19,766 bases of DNA from Rhodothermota bacterium (GCA_009885415.1 VFKU01000669.1:1-19766), one strand, 5' to 3'. Numbered from the stretch's first letter, positions 1-7,429 are shown. Made by a program: numbers and translations. The notes: generated by a model not told the origin, from the letters alone.

Positions 1-223
1 CGCCGCGGGCCGTTTCGCGCGGCTGCTCAGCGCCGTCGAAGCCTTCGCCGTGCAGCGCGGCGCTCAATTCATCTCCGCAGGCGTGAACACAGAACGCGAA
101 GAGGCGTACCGGATCATGATCGAGTGCGGCTACCGCACCCGAATGCAAGGCGTCATCATGCACGCGAAAAACAACCCGGGCTATAGCCGTCCGGGCGTCT
201 ACGTGCTCGACGACTGGCGCTGA
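1..223 (+). CDS. GNAT-family N-acetyltransferase, C-terminal fragment
   Basis: This is the 3' end of a gene that enters from the left edge; about 73 codons in frame 2 are visible before TGA at 221-223. The translation contains the stretches AGVNTEREEAYRIMIECGY and PGVYVLDDWR. I recognise these as the C-terminal part of GNAT acetyltransferases, where the AGVN.ER..AY segment follows the acetyl-CoA pyrophosphate loop and a residue ladder leads to a final hydrophobic strand. GNAT enzymes transfer an acetyl group from acetyl-CoA to an amine; the substrate cannot be told because the N-terminal half and the acetyl-CoA loop lie outside the window. It converges with the minus-strand gene ending at 227, with only three bases between the two stop codons. 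Confidence 0.7.
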   Translation, partial: AAGRFARLLSAVEAFAVQRGAQFISAGVNTEREEAYRIMIECGYRTRMQGVIMHAKNNPGYSRPGVYVLDDWR

Positions 224-226
224 CGA

Positions 227-934
227 TCACTTCTCCGGACGTAGGAACTCGAAAGTCACGTCTCCGTCGTCGTTGATGGAGTGTGGTTTCACGGGCGGCC
301 GTCCCGCGTCGTCTTCAAGGTCGGGCCCCACGCTGTAGATCACGAATCCGTTCGGAGAAACGCGAAACCGGAGCGGCTCGCCGTTGAAGGGGTCGATCGG
401 CATGCGCGCGAGGTACCCGGGAACCAAGGCGTCCAGCGTCGAGGGCAGCGCTGACTCGGACGATTCGAAACGAGCAAGGGCCAAGGCCACTTCCGCCGTG
501 CCCAACGCCGCCATGACGCGGTCCTCGGCCCGATAGGACCGAGCGAACGCTGGGAGCAGGAGTTTCGGAAAAAGGTTGCCGAACGACGGCCTCGCGAGCA
601 ACTCCGCGTCCAGGGCCTCGAGGCGGTCGGTCCGCTCGTGCGGCGCAAGTGTGGCGACCGCGTGCAGCGTCTCAAAGTCGCGCGCCAATTGCGCGACGTC
701 GTACAAGCGATAGATTCGCAGGTTCAGGAGTATGCCGTGAAATCTCGCCAGGGCTTTGGGAAAACCCTGCATGGACTCGAAGTCGTTGTTTCGATCGCTA
801 TCGCCCGTCAGTGCTTCAAATACATTGGACCGGTCGCCTATAAGTCCCTTCGCAATCGCGCCTCTTATATCGATGCGGCTGATCACGTCTTGCAACCCTT
901 TCATCTCTACCGCGCTGAATGCGCCGCGATGCAC
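227..934 (-). CDS. C-terminal fragment of a TAG-interrupted membrane-anchored protein, pseudopilin-like C-terminus
   Basis: This 235-codon piece continues exactly the same frame as the upstream piece (938-1612), separated from it only by a TAG codon (938-940) and one alanine codon. The C-terminal 80 residues carry the pattern LPSTLDALVPGYLARMPIDP, then FNGEPLRF and VIYSVGPDLEDD. This resembles the C-terminal domain of type II secretion pseudopilins (GspG) and of many long uncharacterised planctomycete-type proteins. If the TAG is real, this part could be made only by restart at GTG (932-934): a GGAG lies six bases before it on the minus strand, so re-initiation is conceivable. The simpler reading is that both pieces were one 461-codon gene. 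The function is unknown; an extracytoplasmic location is likely from the N-terminal membrane segment of the other half. Confidence 0.7.
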   Translation of the reverse strand: MHRGAFSAVEMKGLQDVISRIDIRGAIAKGLIGDRSNVFEALTGDSDRNNDFESMQGFPKALARFHGILLNLRIYRLYDVAQLARDFETLHAVATLAPHERTDRLEALDAELLARPSFGNLFPKLLLPAFARSYRAEDRVMAALGTAEVALALARFESSESALPSTLDALVPGYLARMPIDPFNGEPLRFRVSPNGFVIYSVGPDLEDDAGRPPVKPHSINDDGDVTFEFLRPEK

Positions 935-937
935 GGC

Positions 938-940
938 CTA
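938..940 (-). other. In-frame amber codon joining two halves of one gene
   Basis: The minus strand reads GGA TTG GAG TAG GCC GTG CAT. Frame is preserved on both sides, with no insertion or deletion. TAG also ends two other genes in the window, the EEP-family gene (7522-7524) and the CNB-domain gene (9282-9284), so TAG is not generally reassigned here. Nonsense mutation, sequencing or assembly error, and occasional readthrough are all possible. Confidence 0.8.
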
Positions 941-1612
941 CTCCAATCCGCGCACCGCGATTCCGTGGCAGGCCGTGCGTACGAGTTGGGAGATGAGGAC
1001 CGGCTCGTCGCGCAAGGTCTCGGCCAGAGCAAAGGCCTGGCGCAGACTGCGCTCCGCGCGTGCGGTGTCGCCATCGATCGCGGCGAGCACGGCATCCAGA
1101 CTGAGCAGGCGCGTGCCGGCGCGGATGCGCGCCAGGTGATCGAGGGGCGCGGCAGCGCCGAGAGAGAGATCCGTCGGATACCGAACGTGCGGAAGGCCCC
1201 GCAGGCGCGCGCGCAGCTCTTCCAGCACCGATTCGTGCAGCGCAAGATACCGGCGAGAGGAGTCCAGCACTGCGGCTGGAATGGTCTCGCCCAGCGTGTA
1301 GCTCGCGGGGGTGACACTGATCACCTCCTCGGATTGCGGCGCATTCGCGATTCGTTCTAACAGCGAGCTCAAGTCTCGGCCCGCCTGCTCCGCCTCCGGC
1401 CCGAAGTCATAGAACGTGTTCAGTTCTTTCGCCGACGCGGGAAAGCCGGCCGCCCGTGCCCGATCGGCAAAGGTCTCCAGCTGGGACTTCAAATGGAAAT
1501 AGACGATCCCGTAAGCCCCCGCCGCCGCGACGACAATGAACAACATCACCACGGTCGGGATCATCCATGTCCGCGATTTTCCTGCGCTTGGGTCACTGTT
1601 TATGCTGGACAT
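938..1612 (-). CDS. N-terminal fragment of the same interrupted protein, single membrane anchor
   Basis: The piece has 224 codons from ATG (1610-1612) to TAG (938-940). I chose this ATG because GGAG sits six bases upstream and a TATACT -10 box lies about 35 bases upstream; the frame stays open to 1705, but those extra residues look non-coding. Residues about 14-40 (WMIPTVVMLFIVVAAAGAYG and on) form one transmembrane segment after a short polar N-terminus. It is followed by an alpha-helical region without motifs I can name. The protein stops in the middle of a helical segment (RGLE, stop), and the continuation AVHRGAFSAVEMKGL reads as the rest of the helix, which supports a nonsense mutation. 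A CAG (Gln) to TAG change would be enough. Confidence 0.7.
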   Translation of the reverse strand: MSSINSDPSAGKSRTWMIPTVVMLFIVVAAAGAYGIVYFHLKSQLETFADRARAAGFPASAKELNTFYDFGPEAEQAGRDLSSLLERIANAPQSEEVISVTPASYTLGETIPAAVLDSSRRYLALHESVLEELRARLRGLPHVRYPTDLSLGAAAPLDHLARIRAGTRLLSLDAVLAAIDGDTARAERSLRQAFALAETLRDEPVLISQLVRTACHGIAVRGLE

Positions 1613-1646
1613 GTTGGGCTCCGCGGGTCCGTTTTCTTGCATCGAG

Positions 1647-1652
1647 AGTATA
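1647..1652 (-). promoter_or_regulatory. Candidate -10 box for the TAG-interrupted gene
   Basis: TATACT on the minus strand, a 5/6 match to TATAAT, would give a leader of about 27 bases before the ATG at 1612. No good -35 box is visible 16-18 bases upstream, so the call rests on the -10 match and its position. Confidence 0.4.
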
Positions 1653-1723
1653 GGGCATGGGGCCATCGTCCGTGTACGTGGCGCGCGACGACGGGCTGAA
1701 TCCAACCCTCTGGTGCAACGGCG

Positions 1724-1829
1724 CTAGAGCAAATTAACCACCGATGGATACAGATGGACACCGATAAGCGCCATAAAATAAGGCCGTTTCAGAGTCCAAT
1801 CGTATCGACAATTAGTTAAAACGCTCTAG
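1724..1829. repeat. MITE-like 106-bp element with imperfect 15-bp terminal inverted repeats
   Basis: The left end is CTAGAGC-AAAT-TAAC (1724-1738). The right end, read on the other strand, is CTAGAGC-GTTT-TAAC (1815-1829), so 11 of 15 positions agree. Inside is a 10-bp direct repeat, CGATGGATAC then AGATGGACAC, followed by CGATAAG (1742-1768). The segment is visibly richer in A and T than its surroundings and has no coding potential. From memory, strings of the type AACCACAGATGGACACAGAT are scattered between genes in several environmental bacterial phyla; I cannot check this. No clear target-site duplication is visible. It separates the interrupted gene from the DUF433 gene. Confidence 0.5.
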
Positions 1830-1862
1830 TGGAGGCGGCGGAGGATCAAGTAGAGTAGGGGT

Positions 1863-2078
1863 ATGGACAGGATTACTGTAAACCCTGAGCAATGCGGCGG
1901 GCGTCCGTGCATCCGCGGGATGCGCATACGGGTGAAGGACGTTCTCGACATGCTCGCCGAGGGTGTCACGGAAGATGAAATCCTTGCGGACTTTCCGGAC
2001 GTTGAGCGCGAAGATATTCGCGCGTGTCTCAGTTACGCCGCCCGATTTCTTGATCATCCCGTGTTGGTGAACCGGTGA
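1863..2078 (+). CDS. DUF433 family protein, antitoxin-like
   Basis: This 71-residue protein has the signature DUF433 start: MDRITVNPEQCGGRPCIRGM, then RIRVKDVLDMLAEGVTEDEI and LADFPDVEREDIRACLSYAA. This is essentially the complete DUF433 fold, with a helix-turn-helix-like centre. Members usually sit directly before a small DUF5615 (PIN-like) nuclease gene and are presumed antitoxins; that role is from family context and is not shown for most members. The next gene begins one base after the stop (TGA-G-ATG), so the two are translationally coupled. The start is fixed by the conserved N-terminus. The ribosome site is weak: AGGGG lies only one base before ATG, and GGAGGA is 18 bases away. Confidence 0.85.
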   Translation: MDRITVNPEQCGGRPCIRGMRIRVKDVLDMLAEGVTEDEILADFPDVEREDIRACLSYAARFLDHPVLVNR

Positions 2079-2079
2079 G

Positions 2080-2268
2080 ATGCGCTTCCTGATCGACGCT
2101 CAGTTGCCGCCCGCCCTCGCCGGGTGGCTGTTCAGCCGGGGTCACGACGCAATTACCGTCGCTCAAGCCGGTCTGCGAGACGCGGTCGACACATCTATCT
2201 GGGAATTCGTGCTCTGCGACGATCAGGTCGGATTCACTCTTGGGGACGCGGGAGCGCGCGTAAACTAA
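2080..2268 (+). pseudogene. DUF5615 PIN-like toxin, truncated after about 50 residues
   Basis: The start MRFLIDAQLPPALAGWLFSR followed by GHDAITVAQAGLRDAVDTSI and WEFVLCDDQV is typical of DUF5615 proteins: a first acidic residue in the LIDAQLPP motif, then the GHD and GL.DA.D..IW elements. Full members are roughly 110 residues long and next carry a V(I/V)TKDxDF motif with the second acidic cluster. Here the sequence instead reads GFTLGDAGARVN and stops at residue 62. I checked the other two forward frames downstream and found neither that motif nor the usual C-terminal half, so a single frameshift does not restore it. It is probably an inactive remnant, which would leave the DUF433 protein without a working partner. 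A short degenerate protein may still be made. Confidence 0.7.
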
Positions 2269-2347
2269 TGAGGGGCTTCCCGAAGATCAGGCCCCTGCTA
2301 CCAAAGTCCGTGCGTGGGAAAACTGCACCTTGTTCCGCCGCCGGTCT

Positions 2348-2356
2348 TGCTATATA
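2348..2356 (+). promoter_or_regulatory. Extended -10 promoter element for recQ
   Basis: TGCTATATA is an extended -10 element (TGn before TATATA). A weak TTGTTC lies 15 bases upstream at 2330-2335. Transcription would begin near 2363, before the ATG at 2392 but after the GTG at 2314. This supports the shorter RecQ start. Confidence 0.5.
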
Positions 2357-2391
2357 TAGAAGGCCGGAGCCGGGAAGGACCATTGCGGGCC

Positions 2392-4578
2392 ATGGACGCG
2401 ACACACGAGATACTCAAGCGAGTGTGGGGTTATGATTCTTTTCGTCCGCTCCAGCCCGAGGCGATCGCGTGCGTGCTCGAGCGGCGCGATTCGGTGGTCG
2501 TGCTGCCGACCGGCGGCGGGAAGTCGGTGTGTTTTCAGTTGCCGGCGCTGGCGATGGACGGCATGGCGATCATCGTCTCGCCGCTCATCTCGCTGATGAA
2601 GGACCAGGTCGACGCGCTGCGCGCGAACGGCGTCGGTGCGGCGAGCATCCACAGCATGCTCACCACCCAGGAGCGGCGCGAGGCCGCCGAGGGGATGACC
2701 TCGGGCGCGATCAAGCTCTTGTATGTCTCGCCCGAGCGGCTCGCGATGGCAGACTTCATCGACTACTTGAAACGTTTTACGATTTCCTTCGTTGCGATCG
2801 ACGAGGCGCACTGCATCAGCCACTGGGGCCACGATTTCCGTCCGGAGTACCGCGCCCTGCGCGGGCTGAAGTCGCACTTCCCCGGCATCGCGGTCCACGC
2901 TTTCACCGCGACGGCCACCGAACCCGTCCGCGCCGACATCGCCGAGCAACTCGGTCTCGCCACGCCCGAGATCATCGTCGGCGATTTCGATCGGCCCAAT
3001 CTCGTGTTCCGCGTCGAGAAGCGCGCCGACGAATTCGAGCAGTTGCGCAGCGTGATCGATCGGCACCGCGGCGATTCCGGGATTGTGTACTGCATTTCGC
3101 GCAAGAAAGTGGATGACATCACGGCGCAGTTGCAGGGCCTCGGGCTGAAGGCGGCGGCCTACCATGCGGGGATGGTTGACGACGCGCGGCGGCATAACCA
3201 GGACGCGTTCATCCGCGAAGACGTGGACATCATCGTCGCGACGGTCGCCTTCGGCATGGGCATCGACAAATCGAACGTGCGCTACGTCGTCCATCTCGGG
3301 ATGCCGAAATCGCTCGAACACTACCAGCAGGAATGCGGTCGCGCCGGGCGCGACGGCCTCGAGGCGGAGTGCTGCCTCTTCTACACCATGTCCGATTTCA
3401 TGGTCTGGAAACGGATGTTGGGCGACGAGAACGAGGAAGGCGGCCGCGTCGCGCTCAAGAAGCTGAACGACATGCTGAATTTTAGCAATGCGGCTACCTG
3501 TCGCCACCGCGCCCTGATTCAATACTTTGGGCAGACCTACGCGCGGGCGAACTGCGGCGCTTGCGACCGCTGCCTCGACGAAGCCGAGCCCATGCCGGGC
3601 GCGCTCGAGCTCGCGCAGAAGATTCTCTCCTGCGTCGCGCGGCTTGGCCAGATGGCCGGGCCGAGTTACACCGCGCTTGTCCTCGCCGGCTCGCGCGAGC
3701 AGCGCGTGCTCGACAAGGGCCACGACAAACTCAGCACCTGGGGCCTCCTCGCCGCACACCCGCAGGACCAGATTCGAGATTGGATAGAACAGCTCGCCGG
3801 GCAGGACCACCTTGTGAAAACCGGCGAGTATGACGTGTTACAAGTGACGCCGTCCGGCCGCGCCGTGTTGCAGGGGCAGGAGACGCCACGACTGTTACAA
3901 GCGGCGGACACCGGAAAATCCGGAAGCGGAAAATCCGCGCGCAAGAAATCCGCCGGCGAGAAGGAGTCGTGGGAGGGCGTCGATCGCGCGCTTTTCGATC
4001 GGCTACGCGCGCTGCGAAAGTCCATGGCCGACGAGCGCAGCGTGCCGGCCTTCGTCATCTTCAGCGATGCCTCCCTGCGCGACATGGCGCGGAAACGTCC
4101 CGCGACGCTCGGTGGTTTCCTGCTGGTCCACGGCGTGGGCCGGAAGAAGTGCGAGGAGATGGGTGAGGTTTTCGTCGAGGAGATTCGGCAATATTGTAAA
4201 GCGACCGGCCTCTCTCCGGATGTGACGCCGCCCCCGGCGCCTCGCCCCGCGGCCGTGCCCCACGCCAAGACGACGAACGCGACAGCGCGTCAGGCGTTTC
4301 AGCTTTTCGAGATGGGCCGTTCCGTCGCTGAGGTCGCCGAAGGCCTCGGGCGCGCGGAGTCCACGATGTATCAGTACCTCGAAGACTACGTCCGCGATCG
4401 TTCGCTCACCGATCCGCATCCTTGGGTCGATTCCGAACTCTTCGCGCGGGTCCGCGACGCGATCGCGGCCGTCGGCGACGGCGCGCTCAAGCCGATTTTT
4501 CTTCGATTGAACGAGGAAGTGCCCTACAGCCAGATCCGCATCGCCATCGCCTGCCTGCGAAACGAAGAATCCGCGTAA
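2392..4578 (+). CDS. recQ: ATP-dependent DNA helicase RecQ
   Basis: This is a 3'-5' superfamily-2 DNA helicase of recombination and fork repair, 728 residues from ATG 2392. Visible motifs: motif 0 FRPLQ (17-21); Walker A LPTGGGKS (38-45); Ia VSPLISLMKDQ (62-72); DEAHCISHWGHDFRPEY (137-153); III TATAT (172-176); IV IVYCISRKK (231-239); V/VI ATVAFGMGIDK to QQECGRAGRDG (283-322). Zinc cysteines are C370, C388, C391 and C394. A winged-helix RQC region follows, then an HRDC domain at about 528-600, and finally a helix-turn-helix region (about 628-728, MGRSVAEVAEGLGRAESTMY) found in some RecQ branches. The frame is open from GTG 2314, but the conserved N-terminus (EILKRVWGYDSFRPLQ) and the promoter favour ATG 2392; AAGGA lies 12 bases upstream. 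It converges with the propeller-like gene; the stop codons are 13 bases apart. Confidence 0.96.
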   Translation: MDATHEILKRVWGYDSFRPLQPEAIACVLERRDSVVVLPTGGGKSVCFQLPALAMDGMAIIVSPLISLMKDQVDALRANGVGAASIHSMLTTQERREAAEGMTSGAIKLLYVSPERLAMADFIDYLKRFTISFVAIDEAHCISHWGHDFRPEYRALRGLKSHFPGIAVHAFTATATEPVRADIAEQLGLATPEIIVGDFDRPNLVFRVEKRADEFEQLRSVIDRHRGDSGIVYCISRKKVDDITAQLQGLGLKAAAYHAGMVDDARRHNQDAFIREDVDIIVATVAFGMGIDKSNVRYVVHLGMPKSLEHYQQECGRAGRDGLEAECCLFYTMSDFMVWKRMLGDENEEGGRVALKKLNDMLNFSNAATCRHRALIQYFGQTYARANCGACDRCLDEAEPMPGALELAQKILSCVARLGQMAGPSYTALVLAGSREQRVLDKGHDKLSTWGLLAAHPQDQIRDWIEQLAGQDHLVKTGEYDVLQVTPSGRAVLQGQETPRLLQAADTGKSGSGKSARKKSAGEKESWEGVDRALFDRLRALRKSMADERSVPAFVIFSDASLRDMARKRPATLGGFLLVHGVGRKKCEEMGEVFVEEIRQYCKATGLSPDVTPPPAPRPAAVPHAKTTNATARQAFQLFEMGRSVAEVAEGLGRAESTMYQYLEDYVRDRSLTDPHPWVDSELFARVRDAIAAVGDGALKPIFLRLNEEVPYSQIRIAIACLRNEESA

Positions 4579-4593
4579 CGCTTCCCGCGGATT
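4568..4593. terminator. Bidirectional hairpin between converging genes
   Basis: AATCCGCG (4568-4575) and CGCGGATT (4586-4593) are perfect 8-bp arms around a 10-base loop. The hairpin spans or touches both stop codons (TAA at 4576-4578 plus, TAA at 4592-4594 minus). It has no T-run, so intrinsic termination is uncertain; a role in blocking convergent transcription or protecting the 3' ends is possible. Confidence 0.4.
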
Positions 4594-5686
4594 AGCGGCT
4601 GGATTTCGGCTCCAAGCGCACGAAGCGGGGATAGTAAAGCGTCTTGCTGTCCAGGAGTTTCTCCGGGTCGAGGTTATTCGCCGCGTAGGTGACGATGAGC
4701 GGCGCGCCTTTGAGTTCGGGGTGGGCCTTGCCGGCATAGACGAAAGCGTCACGCTCGCGCGATTCGCGCGGACGATAGGCCGGCTCCGGAGCCGACCACG
4801 GCCCCTCCGGGCGCGGCGCGAAGCGCAGGCTGATGTCGGTCGCGCCGAAGCCGAGACTTTGCACCTGCACATAGCGCCCGTCCGGCAGGCGATGCACGGA
4901 GAATTCAGTGGCGGCGTGGGGGAGGACCGCCGCCGGCGCGCCGCTCAATTCCCGTTGCGGCGTGTACCGCGTTCCGTCCCACCACTCCGGCGCGCCGAGT
5001 TCGCCGCGATCAAATTTGTCCGCGCGCCATCGCAGCAGATAGGCCTCGTGAACGCCCGGCACCGCCACGCAATACGCCAGCACAAATCCGTCTTCCACCA
5101 GCACGGCAACGCCATAGATCAGGTCGAGGCCCGCGGGCGCATCGCCGAAGTTCGCGGTTTTAAATTTCCATGCGGAAGGACTCTCCGCGAGGTTCGCGCA
5201 GCGCTTTACCGTGGTCCCCGTCACGTTAAATCCGAGCCCTTCGTCGCTCTTGACCACTCGCATGAAGAAAAGCGTGAGCGCGCCGTCGCGGACCAAACCG
5301 TGCAACGGCCAGAGCCAAGTCATGCCTTCGCCGGGGAAATAGGAGTCTGGTCCCTGAAGGCTCGCGCGCCAATAGAAATTTATGGCCGCGTGTGCCGGAT
5401 CGAGTCCGTGTTGCACGGCGATGCTGTTGCGAATGAAGGCCGACTTCGCTCGTTTGACGACGCCGTCGCCGACAAAGGTGTCGCCGAAGAGCCAGAGCAC
5501 GCGGTCGCCGCCCAAGGGCACGGAAAAGGCCGCGTCCGCGCCCAGCCAGCGGCGGTCGGAATGAAACAAGCGGTCCGCCTTGGGCCAGTCCGTCGCTTTC
5601 CACTCGTCGCCCTGCGCGACGATCGCCGCAAAGACACCCCAAAACGCCAACCCGAAACGGGACGCACGGGGCACGGACAATTTCAT
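4592..5686 (-). CDS. Exported propeller-like protein of unknown function (DUF4185/DUF5005-like)
   Basis: The protein has 364 residues from ATG 5684-5686, whose bases overlap the stop of the GH31 gene as ATGA; that coupling fixes the start. The N-terminus (RASRFGLAFWGVFAAIVAQG) looks like a signal peptide. The mature part has repeated aromatic and Gly-Asp blades: RVLWLFGDTFVGDG, AFIRNSIAVQHG, GMTWLWPLHG, GLDLIYGVAVLVEDGFVLAY, TEFSVHRLPDGRYVQVQSLG, GPWSAP and LYYPRFVRLEP. This layout resembles five-bladed beta-propeller proteins related in shape to glycosidases, and I place it near DUF4185/DUF5005-type families without certainty. I cannot name catalytic residues with confidence. Being translated with a secreted GH31 enzyme, it may bind or trim the same carbohydrate; that is inference. 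Confidence 0.8.
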   Translation of the reverse strand: MKLSVPRASRFGLAFWGVFAAIVAQGDEWKATDWPKADRLFHSDRRWLGADAAFSVPLGGDRVLWLFGDTFVGDGVVKRAKSAFIRNSIAVQHGLDPAHAAINFYWRASLQGPDSYFPGEGMTWLWPLHGLVRDGALTLFFMRVVKSDEGLGFNVTGTTVKRCANLAESPSAWKFKTANFGDAPAGLDLIYGVAVLVEDGFVLAYCVAVPGVHEAYLLRWRADKFDRGELGAPEWWDGTRYTPQRELSGAPAAVLPHAATEFSVHRLPDGRYVQVQSLGFGATDISLRFAPRPEGPWSAPEPAYRPRESRERDAFVYAGKAHPELKGAPLIVTYAANNLDPEKLLDSKTLYYPRFVRLEPKSSR

Positions 5687-7386
5687 TTCGCCGTCGTACC
5701 GATTTCGTAGGAGCCCACGCAGGCCTCGCGCGTAGTTACGATGAGCCGCCGCCCCGCTTCGTCGAATCGCCACGCGCTTCCTTCGGCGAGCTCCTTGCCG
5801 TCCAAACGCACGCTCGCGGGTTTCGTCTCGCAGAGGATACGAAGGATGTGCGGCTGCGCCACGCCCGAGAGCGTGACGCGAAGTGTCTTCCCCGGCTTTA
5901 CCTGCACCGTGGTGTCGCCGCCGCCGTCCGTCTGGTGCAACGTGAATTCGCCCGCCGCGCCAGGATAGATCAGCCACGTCACCATGCCGGAGGAATCGCG
6001 GTCGCCGAGGCCCGTGTAGGCCCGTGCGACGTTCATCGGAATGACAGCACCCTCGCGAACGTATACGGGGGCCTCGTCGAGCGGAAATTCGCGTGTGAAG
6101 GTCGCGGGGCCTTTCAGGACTTCGCGATCGTCGAAGAAATAGCGCCACTTGCCCTTGGGTAGAGTGACTTCGCGGGCCAGCGTGTCCTCAAAATGCGGCG
6201 CGACGAGGAAGTTGTCGCCGAAGAGATACTCGAACTTCGCGTCGAGCGGGCGCATGAGCGCTTTGCCGCCGTTGTGCGCCTCGACGACGTGCGAATAGAT
6301 GTAGGGCACGAGTTCGTCGTGCAGCCAGGCGAACTTCCGGACAATTTCCAATTCCTCCGGCGTGCGTTTCCACAGCATCCGCTCGCCGTGGCCGCCGTTC
6401 AGGAAGAGCCCGCAGAACGCGGAGAATTGCGCCCAGCGGATGTAGAGCCGCGGCGGGATATCGCGGCCGCCGTAACCGCCCACGTCGGAGCCGATGACGG
6501 CGTAGCCCAGGTGCGCGCTTTTCATAATGTAGGTCAGCGCTTCTTCGAGGCCTTCCTCTTTGAGCCCCCAGGTGTGGTCCTGATCGCCCACCCACGTCAC
6601 CGGCGCGGCGTCGAGCGGCGCAAAGCCTAGCGGATGAATCGGTCCGTCGACGGAGCGCGCGAGCGTGATGAACTCGGGGTTTTGCGTCAGGCCCCACTGA
6701 TACTCGCCGCGATAGTAGTGATCCGCGAACCCGCGCATGTCCATCAGACCCGAGCGCGTCTGCTGGCTGCCGAAATAGGGATCGGTGCCGTCGAGTTTCC
6801 AGCCGTCGATGCCCCAATCGAAGACCTGCTGCTGAAGGCCGCGCCACCATTTCATCGCCTCGGGGTTCGTGTAGTCGATGAAGCCGCCGGTACCCTTCCA
6901 CCATTTGCGTTGCTTTCCCGGCTCGCCCGCGAGGTAGCCCTTCGCGCTCGCCTCGTTATACCAGGCCGCGTCCTTCGGGATGCGCGTGTCCTTGCTCTCG
7001 CTGTTCACCATCGGCGTCATCCACAGCACTACGCGGTAGCCGCGCTGTTGGAGATCGCCGAAGAATTTCGCCGGGTTGGGATAGCGCTCCTCGTCCACGA
7101 TGAAGTCGTTGTAGCGCGTGCTCCACGGGCTGTCGATGAGGATCGTCCGCGCGGGGATGTCGTGCTCCTCGTAGCCCTTGAGCAATTCGAGGACGTACTC
7201 CGCCGTGTTCGTGTCGTCTTCCCACACCCAAGGTTCGAGCGCCCACGCCGGCGTGATCGGCACGCGGAGTTTCGAGTTCTGCTGTGCGTGCGCGGGAAAG
7301 CACATCAGCGCGATCATCAGCGCCGACACGCAGACGCCCCCTCGACATGGCATCATTTCTCGCCAATCCCGTGAACGCTTTCTCAT
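5683..7386 (-). CDS. Secreted glycoside hydrolase family 31 (alpha-glucosidase/alpha-xylosidase type)
   Basis: GH31 enzymes cleave terminal alpha-linked sugars with retention. The protein is 567 residues from ATG 7384-7386, chosen because GGAG lies eight bases upstream; the frame is open 11 codons further. A signal peptide is clear: basic residues 2-9, hydrophobic VCVSALMIALMCF, cut after PAHA (34), so it is periplasmic or secreted. The (beta/alpha)8 barrel shows ILIDSPW (83-88), GYRVVLWMTPMVN (116-128), the nucleophile motif GWKLDGTDPY with D199, and the acid/base motif WVGDQD with D268. IGSDVGGYGG (298-307) is also typical, followed by beta-sandwich domains to the end. Substrate cannot be read from the motifs. 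The stop overlaps the next gene (ATGA). Promoter 7410-7418 would give a leader of under 25 bases. Confidence 0.93.
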   Translation of the reverse strand: MRKRSRDWREMMPCRGGVCVSALMIALMCFPAHAQQNSKLRVPITPAWALEPWVWEDDTNTAEYVLELLKGYEEHDIPARTILIDSPWSTRYNDFIVDEERYPNPAKFFGDLQQRGYRVVLWMTPMVNSESKDTRIPKDAAWYNEASAKGYLAGEPGKQRKWWKGTGGFIDYTNPEAMKWWRGLQQQVFDWGIDGWKLDGTDPYFGSQQTRSGLMDMRGFADHYYRGEYQWGLTQNPEFITLARSVDGPIHPLGFAPLDAAPVTWVGDQDHTWGLKEEGLEEALTYIMKSAHLGYAVIGSDVGGYGGRDIPPRLYIRWAQFSAFCGLFLNGGHGERMLWKRTPEELEIVRKFAWLHDELVPYIYSHVVEAHNGGKALMRPLDAKFEYLFGDNFLVAPHFEDTLAREVTLPKGKWRYFFDDREVLKGPATFTREFPLDEAPVYVREGAVIPMNVARAYTGLGDRDSSGMVTWLIYPGAAGEFTLHQTDGGGDTTVQVKPGKTLRVTLSGVAQPHILRILCETKPASVRLDGKELAEGSAWRFDEAGRRLIVTTREACVGSYEIGTTAK

Positions 7387-7409
7387 GTGCTTTTCTCCAA
7401 TCACGCTCC

Positions 7410-7418
7410 ATGGTAACA
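7410..7418 (-). promoter_or_regulatory. Extended -10 element for the GH31 operon
   Basis: On the minus strand this reads TGTTACCAT, that is TGn followed by TACCAT. It fits the TGnTAnnnT pattern seen before several other genes here. No -35 match is evident; the presumed -35 region would fall inside the inverted repeat at 7430-7522. Confidence 0.4.
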
Positions 7419-7429
7419 AACCGCGAAGT

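Noticed and set aside
938..940. Pyrrolysine or general amber recoding
   Set aside because: TAG ends other genes in the window, and no PylS/PylT or structural element is visible.
638..1360. Plus-strand open frame of 240 codons
   Set aside because: It is antisense to both halves of the interrupted minus-strand gene, which has a membrane segment and a recognisable C-terminal domain.
2314..2391. Longer RecQ start at GTG 2314
   Set aside because: It precedes the likely transcription start and adds residues absent from RecQ proteins.
2080..2391. DUF5615 C-terminal half shifted into another frame
   Set aside because: I read all three forward frames after position 2215; none gives the second acidic motif or the usual C-terminal pattern.
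2350..3810. 486-codon minus-strand open frame
   Set aside because: It is antisense to the RecQ helicase core, with no recognisable motif.
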